Origin: a virus
Length of the DNA stretch: 41,029 nucleotides
Strand: one strand, 5' to 3'
Virus record (IMG/VR): IMGVR_UViG_3300045141_000064
Span: 1-41,029 of that record
The translations under genes and the position numbers were made by a program. The notes under the pieces were generated by a model. It was given only the letters and a program-made list of their open reading frames with translations, made no database searches and had not been told where the DNA came from. This document shows, piece after piece, positions 37,970 to 41,029 of the stretch. Within the stretch, counting starts at the first letter, position 1; each line of letters begins with the position of its first letter.

Positions 37970-38168
37970 GGACGATTGTCTCCATGGGCAGCTTGGTCAC
38001 TTCGGCAATGCGCGCGAGCAGACCGACCGACGGGTTCTTGGTCGAGTTCTCGATGTCGGACAGGTGTGGTGCGGAGGCCTTCACCTTCTTGCCGAGCACC
38101 GCCAGCGACATGCGGCCGTTCTCGAAGCGCCAGCGCGTCAGTGGGTGGATGTTCTTCTTCTTCGCCAT
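37947..38168 (-). CDS. Cro/CI-type HTH regulator (73 aa)
   Basis: A single HTH_3 domain fills the protein: LTRWRFENGRMSLAVLGKKV, then KASAPHLSDIENSTKNPSVG and LLARIAEVTKLPMETI. ATG 38168 follows GGAGTAACCCT. It lacks a C-terminal CI-type oligomerisation domain, so it is Cro-like. It sits back-to-back with the PEP-CTERM gene pair, and an inverted repeat GCTAT-CCC-ATAGC overlaps its own probable -10, suggesting autoregulation and control of the divergent operon. Confidence 0.88.
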   Translation of the reverse strand: MAKKKNIHPLTRWRFENGRMSLAVLGKKVKASAPHLSDIENSTKNPSVGLLARIAEVTKLPMETIVRATQVHV

Positions 38169-38188
38169 AGGGTTACTCCGTTGTTCAC

Positions 38189-38201
38189 GCTATCCCATAG
38201 C
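38189..38201. promoter_or_regulatory. Candidate operator in the HTH/PEP-CTERM divergent region
   Basis: GCTAT-CCC-ATAGC is a perfect 5-bp inverted repeat. On the minus strand it overlaps the extended -10 (TGC-TATGGG) that follows TTGTTA by 17 bases. A second imperfect repeat TCGC-cagtt-GCGA lies at 38203-38215. Confidence 0.5.
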
Positions 38202-38222
38202 ATCGCCAGTTGCGAATAACAA
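38194..38222 (-). promoter_or_regulatory. Promoter of the HTH/GcrA-like operon
   Basis: Minus strand TTGTTA (38217-38222), 17 bases, TATGGG (38194-38199) with TGC before it. It is 26 bases from the start codon. Confidence 0.45.
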
Positions 38223-38285
38223 TAGCCGTTGACGAGCGCGCGGTGCGGTGCTGTGGTAGGGCGTGGCAACCACAAAGAGGCTGAA

Positions 38286-38903
38286 ATGAAGAAAACCGTA
38301 CTACTGGCGGCACTCGCCCTGTTGGCGGCGGCACCAGCGGGTGCTGCGACCGTTACCGGCACCTACACGGCATCGCTGAGCATGCAATCGGGTGGCTTTG
38401 CCACGCTGGAAAGCAACTTGGCTTCGCCGTTCAGTCTGACATCCGGGGCAACACGCTCGCTGTTCCTGACCGTCGATCCCGGTGGGATATGCCTCTACAA
38501 CTGCAATCCCACGCACGGCACCATCACTGTCACGTTCTCGAACCTGACAGTGAACGGCCACAACTTCGGTGGCTTTACCGAAACTGGCCTATTCACCGCC
38601 AACTACTCCAACCAGACCGACAGCGTGGTCTGGGCGGGGGCGACGGCACAATCTGGCTTCGGCTTGGACCAAGACGGCTCAACGCCGCTGGTTTTTACCG
38701 ACACCATGAACGGCGGCGCTTTCGGCACACTCAAGATCAACTTGGTCGATGGTGCCGATTGGAACGTGCAGACATGGGCCGAGGCTGGTTTTCAGGCTGC
38801 GGCCACCACACCACTCCCGGCAGCCGTTTGGCTGTTCGGCAGCGCATTGGGCGGGGGCGCTCTCGTGCTCCGCCGTCGTCGTAAAAAAGAGGCAACCACA
38901 TGA
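38286..38903 (+). CDS. PEP-CTERM-type secreted protein 1 (205 aa)
   Basis: ATG 38286 follows AAAGAGGCTGAA. A Sec signal peptide (MKKTVLLAALALLAAAPAGA) leads into a beta-rich domain of Thr/Gly/Ser-rich sequence. The last 31 residues are a PEP-CTERM-type signal: TPLPAAVWLFGSALGGGALV followed by the basic run RRRRKK and a short tail, matching the VPLPAAVWLFGSGL form of the exosortase signal. Such proteins are exported, recognised by an inner-membrane exosortase, cleaved and released or anchored with exopolysaccharide. A pair of cysteines occurs in GGICLYNCNP. The phage copy may alter the surface of the infected cell. It overlaps the next gene by ATGA. Confidence 0.85.
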   Translation: MKKTVLLAALALLAAAPAGAATVTGTYTASLSMQSGGFATLESNLASPFSLTSGATRSLFLTVDPGGICLYNCNPTHGTITVTFSNLTVNGHNFGGFTETGLFTANYSNQTDSVVWAGATAQSGFGLDQDGSTPLVFTDTMNGGAFGTLKINLVDGADWNVQTWAEAGFQAAATTPLPAAVWLFGSALGGGALVLRRRRKKEATT

Positions 38904-39577
38904 AGAAGCTGCTGATTGCTTCGGTTGCGGTGCTGGCGCTGTCTGCTCCCGCGTGGGCCGACACCATCACTATGACCGCGAAGGTTGACGGCGTCACAGT
39001 CGCCGTCGATAGCAGCGCCGATGGAAACTTGGACATCAGTGCCCAATCCTTCGGCTCTGCCTTCAACCTCAACTCGTTGAGCATCAACACCGAGACGTTT
39101 CTGGCGGTGCCGGACCTGCTCTCGACCAACACGCTCAACATCAATCAGTCGGTTGGTGGCAATCACCAACTGACAATCGACATCAAGGGGTTCGGGTTGA
39201 CCGGCCCCGCTGCTGTCGAGGCGTTGCTGTCTTCGTTCAGCGTCACGGGCCTGACAGCGGGCTGGTCAGCCCAAGAGCAGACCTTCATTGACGGCGTCCT
39301 GCTGGCCGACACTGGCGTGTTCACCGCCACGTCCGACAGTGCGTTCTCCGTCAACAGTGTGCTGGTCGGCGGCCTGTTCACCGCTGAAGCCCTCTACACG
39401 ATCAACTCGGTCGGTATCGGGCGCTTCAACGGTGGCATCGACATCAGCGCGGCGTCAACGACACCGCTGCCGGGTGCGATCTGGCTGTTCGGCAGCGCGC
39501 TTGCTGCCTTCGGTCTGGTGACACACGGCAGGAAGAAGCCAAAGTCGGCGTGGGACATTTCGCCCCGCGCGGCGTAA
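38900..39577 (+). CDS. PEP-CTERM-type secreted protein 2 (225 aa)
   Basis: Start ATG 38900 overlaps the previous stop. Signal peptide MKKLLIASVAVLALSAPAWA, then a beta-rich domain. The sorting signal TPLPGAIWLFGSALAAFGLV begins at residue 188 and is followed by THGRKKPK and then a further ten residues (SAWDISPRAA), longer than the usual PEP-CTERM tail. The bodies of the two proteins share little clear sequence apart from composition, so they are partners rather than recent duplicates. Both proteins are expressed from one unit next to a Cro-like regulator, suggesting a lysogenic-conversion or superinfection-exclusion role; this is inference. Confidence 0.82.
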   Translation: MKKLLIASVAVLALSAPAWADTITMTAKVDGVTVAVDSSADGNLDISAQSFGSAFNLNSLSINTETFLAVPDLLSTNTLNINQSVGGNHQLTIDIKGFGLTGPAAVEALLSSFSVTGLTAGWSAQEQTFIDGVLLADTGVFTATSDSAFSVNSVLVGGLFTAEALYTINSVGIGRFNGGIDISAASTTPLPGAIWLFGSALAAFGLVTHGRKKPKSAWDISPRAA

Positions 39578-39583
39578 CATCAA

Positions 39584-39660
39584 CCCGGTGTCGTGGTCGC
39601 TAAGTTCTAGGAAGTCCCAAACACTCCCGACCGACAAAGCGCCACAACCACGGCACCGGG
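39584..39660 (+). ncRNA. Long-range inverted repeat after the PEP-CTERM pair
   Basis: CCCGGTGTCGTGGT (39584-39597) pairs with ACCACGGCACCGGG (39647-39660), 14 bp with one G-T pair, enclosing 49 bases. It lies between the second stop and the terminator, so it would be the 3' untranslated RNA or a small processed RNA. No known RNA family is claimed. Confidence 0.35.
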
Positions 39661-39721
39661 CACCTCGCGCCGCGAACAGGCGGTGTTCCCCACCCAGAGA
39701 CACGGCGCGGGGTGTCACGAA

Positions 39722-39749
39722 AAAAGCCGGGGGTTGCCCCCCGGCTTTT
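39722..39749. terminator. Bidirectional intrinsic terminator
   Basis: AAAAGCCGGGGG / CCCCCGGCTTTT with a 4-base loop, giving A/T runs on both sides. It serves the plus-strand PEP-CTERM unit and the minus-strand DUF932 gene. Confidence 0.92.
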
Positions 39750-39771
39750 CCTCGTTCAGGCCTAAGCGCGA

Positions 39772-40863
39772 CTAGGCGGCCTGTGCGATGCGCTTCCACT
39801 CGTTCGAGTTGAGTTCGATCACCTGTGCGCCGATGCGTTCCAGATCGGTCGCCCGGTCGTAGTCATCGACGTGCTGCGATGCTGCGGTGATCGCGTTGTA
39901 CAAGCCGAAGCGTGAGAGGTCGCCGCCGCTTGCCAGTTCCTTGAGGACCGACTTGCCCTCGACCTCGTTGAGGCCGAACGTCTTGCCAGCCATCGACACC
40001 ACCTTGACCAGATCGTCGCTTTCGATCTTGTCGGCCTGTGTGCCCTCGACCTTGCACGCCAGCGCCTCGAACTGAACCTTGTCGAAGGCCGCGCGTGTCA
40101 CGTCCACAAGCTGCGCCATCGACGCCACCTGTGTCTTGCGCTTCGTCTCGTCGGTGAGCATCGTGTAGTGCGCCTCGCTCACCAGTTCGTGCCGCGCGCC
40201 GACATGGTACTTGCGAACAGACCGTTCGCTGAAGGTCGCGAGGTTCGAGCAGAAGCTGTCGTAGAGGCCGGTCAACACGTTCGCGCCACCGTAGCCGACT
40301 TCGCTGTCGGAAATGGTGATCGCGGGCGACAGGCAGCGCACGATGTTGTGCTTGCCGTCACCGAACTTGCCGCCGATGGCAGCGAGTTCGCGCGTGACCT
40401 TCTTGTCCACGCACTTGATGTACATGCGCGTGTCGGTGACCTGACACGACATGACATCGACATCGAGGTCGAGCAGCACCGGCAGCAAAGAAGCTGCCAT
40501 GTCCTCGTACTCCATGTCGGTGCGGAACTTGTCGGAGCGCACCGCGCGCAAGTGACCATCCTGCGTGCGGAACAGTTGCTTGGTGGCGTTCTTGCGGAAC
40601 CACGTGTTGACGTTGTCGGCCAGCAGCGAGGGGTCTTCCGCCAGCATCTTGTCGTAGTAGGCCTTCGGGATTTTGGTCACCTCCGCGATCTGCGCGTGAC
40701 CGATCTTGTTCACCCCGAACTCCATGTCGCCAACCGTGACCGTTGGTTCGGCCAGCGGCTGCATTTCGACGTTCTTGGTGTTGGCGATGAAGTCCTTTTT
40801 TGTCTCCGCGCGCCGTGCGATTTCGGCGGCGAACTCTTGGATGGAATGTATTCCTGCCTTCAT
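39772..40863 (-). CDS. DUF932-family phage protein, copy 2 (363 aa)
   Basis: The complete copy of the family also present at 1-528. ATG 40863 follows AGGAGTACGCT. The product has the DUF932 layout (phage/plasmid-like TIGR03299 type): an N-terminal helical region, the LFRTQDGHLRAVRSDKFRTD strand pair (about residues 96-115), TDTRMYIKCVDKKVTRELAA, and a C-terminal VTRAAFDKVQFEAL region. Length is near normal. It is flanked by its own sigma-70-like promoter with perfect TATAAT and by a terminator, so it is a monocistronic unit likely to be highly expressed. The function of the family is unknown; association with plasmids and phage early regions hints at DNA metabolism. Confidence 0.88.
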   Translation of the reverse strand: MKAGIHSIQEFAAEIARRAETKKDFIANTKNVEMQPLAEPTVTVGDMEFGVNKIGHAQIAEVTKIPKAYYDKMLAEDPSLLADNVNTWFRKNATKQLFRTQDGHLRAVRSDKFRTDMEYEDMAASLLPVLLDLDVDVMSCQVTDTRMYIKCVDKKVTRELAAIGGKFGDGKHNIVRCLSPAITISDSEVGYGGANVLTGLYDSFCSNLATFSERSVRKYHVGARHELVSEAHYTMLTDETKRKTQVASMAQLVDVTRAAFDKVQFEALACKVEGTQADKIESDDLVKVVSMAGKTFGLNEVEGKSVLKELASGGDLSRFGLYNAITAASQHVDDYDRATDLERIGAQVIELNSNEWKRIAQAA

Positions 40864-40900
40864 AGCGTACTCCTGTGGGCGTCAGCCCGGTTCGGCCTGT

Positions 40901-40933
40901 CTCTGGACCGCTCCCCTCAGCATGGAGGCGCAG
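40901..40933 (-). promoter_or_regulatory. Conserved leader element upstream of DUF932 copy 2
   Basis: Matches 571-603: on the minus strand GCGCCTC, GCTGAGGGGAGCGGT and CAGAG recur with the same spacing, 40-70 bases before the ATG. Confidence 0.45.
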
Positions 40934-40951
40934 CCCGACCGGCCTGAAGGC

Positions 40952-40981
40952 ATTATAGCCTACGGCTGATTTCTTTTGCAA
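40952..40981 (-). promoter_or_regulatory. Strong candidate promoter of DUF932 copy 2
   Basis: Minus strand TTGCAA (40976-40981), 18 bases, and a perfect TATAAT (40952-40957). The leader is about 85 bases and contains the conserved element above. Confidence 0.65.
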
Positions 40982-40986
40982 GGGAT

Positions 40987-40995
40987 TTATCCACA
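40987..40995 (+). other. Perfect DnaA box in divergent promoter region
   Basis: TTATCCACA, consensus exactly, next to the -35 of the DUF932 promoter. Confidence 0.5.
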
Positions 40996-40999
40996 GGGC

Positions 41000-41029
41000 T
41001 TGTAATACCCTTGGCCGTAGGCGTATAAT
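41000..41029 (+). promoter_or_regulatory. Divergent promoter at window end
   Basis: TTGTAA (41000-41005), 18 bases, TATAAT (41024-41029), the last six bases of the window. The gene it drives lies outside. Confidence 0.5.

Noticed and set aside
1-41029. Circular closure of the window
   Set aside because: Joining base 41029 to base 1 would truncate the first DUF932 gene into unrelated sequence, so simple circularity is unlikely.
1-41029. CRISPR array, tRNA or rRNA genes
   Set aside because: No regularly spaced repeats and no tRNA- or rRNA-like sequence were seen on reading both strands.

Overview
The window reads as most of a tailed-phage genome, or a prophage-derived contig, with a short-tailed (podovirus-type) virion. 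The evidence is a contiguous minus-strand block encoding a head-to-tail connector of the T7-type portal family, scaffold, capsid, tail tubular A and B proteins, three or four internal virion proteins, a T7-gp17-like fibre and the terminase. The DNA is GC-rich. A GcrA-family regulator (an alphaproteobacterial cell-cycle factor family), a DUF7694 protein, a Bbp19-like protein and PEP-CTERM-type surface proteins point to an alphaproteobacterial host, probably one with an exosortase. No RNA polymerase, DNA polymerase, primase, helicase or integrase is visible, so either part of the genome lies outside the window or the phage relies on host replication and transcription.

Layout: (1) 1-528, minus: the 5' part of a DUF932 gene cut by the window edge. 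(2) 741-7033, plus: an early module of tightly packed small genes around an ERF-type annealing protein and a YqaJ-type exonuclease (a recombination pair), plus DUF7694, DUF1367-like and HNH proteins. It ends with a gene-free 467-bp stretch carrying a strong hairpin and a perfect DnaA box, a candidate origin. (3) 7056-33672, minus: the late region. From its promoter end it runs TerS-like, TerL, a group of small accessory genes (including an Acb2/Tad1-like anti-CBASS candidate, a GNAT-like protein and a tandem family of short Met-Cys-Gly-Gly proteins), a small zincin, portal, scaffold, capsid, tail tubes, internal virion proteins (one with an L,D-transpeptidase-like domain), fibre, two further receptor or fibre-associated proteins, and a three-gene lysis-like cassette. 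(4) 33812-35812, plus: four small unknown genes separated by intrinsic terminators. (5) 35909-38168, minus: small unknown genes, a winged-helix-like gene, then a GcrA-like gene behind a Cro-like HTH gene. (6) 38286-39577, plus: two overlapping genes for secreted proteins ending in PEP-CTERM sorting signals, closed by a bidirectional terminator. (7) 39772-40863, minus: a complete second DUF932 gene.

Many genes couple through ATGA or TGATG overlaps. Promoter candidates on both strands look like host sigma-70 sites. The least expected elements are the phage-borne PEP-CTERM pair next to a Cro/GcrA regulatory pair, the Acb2-like protein, and the tandem MCxGG...KTLLG paralogues. The first 99 bases of the window match 40348-40446 exactly, which suggests the window boundary sits at a repeat created by the two DUF932 genes.
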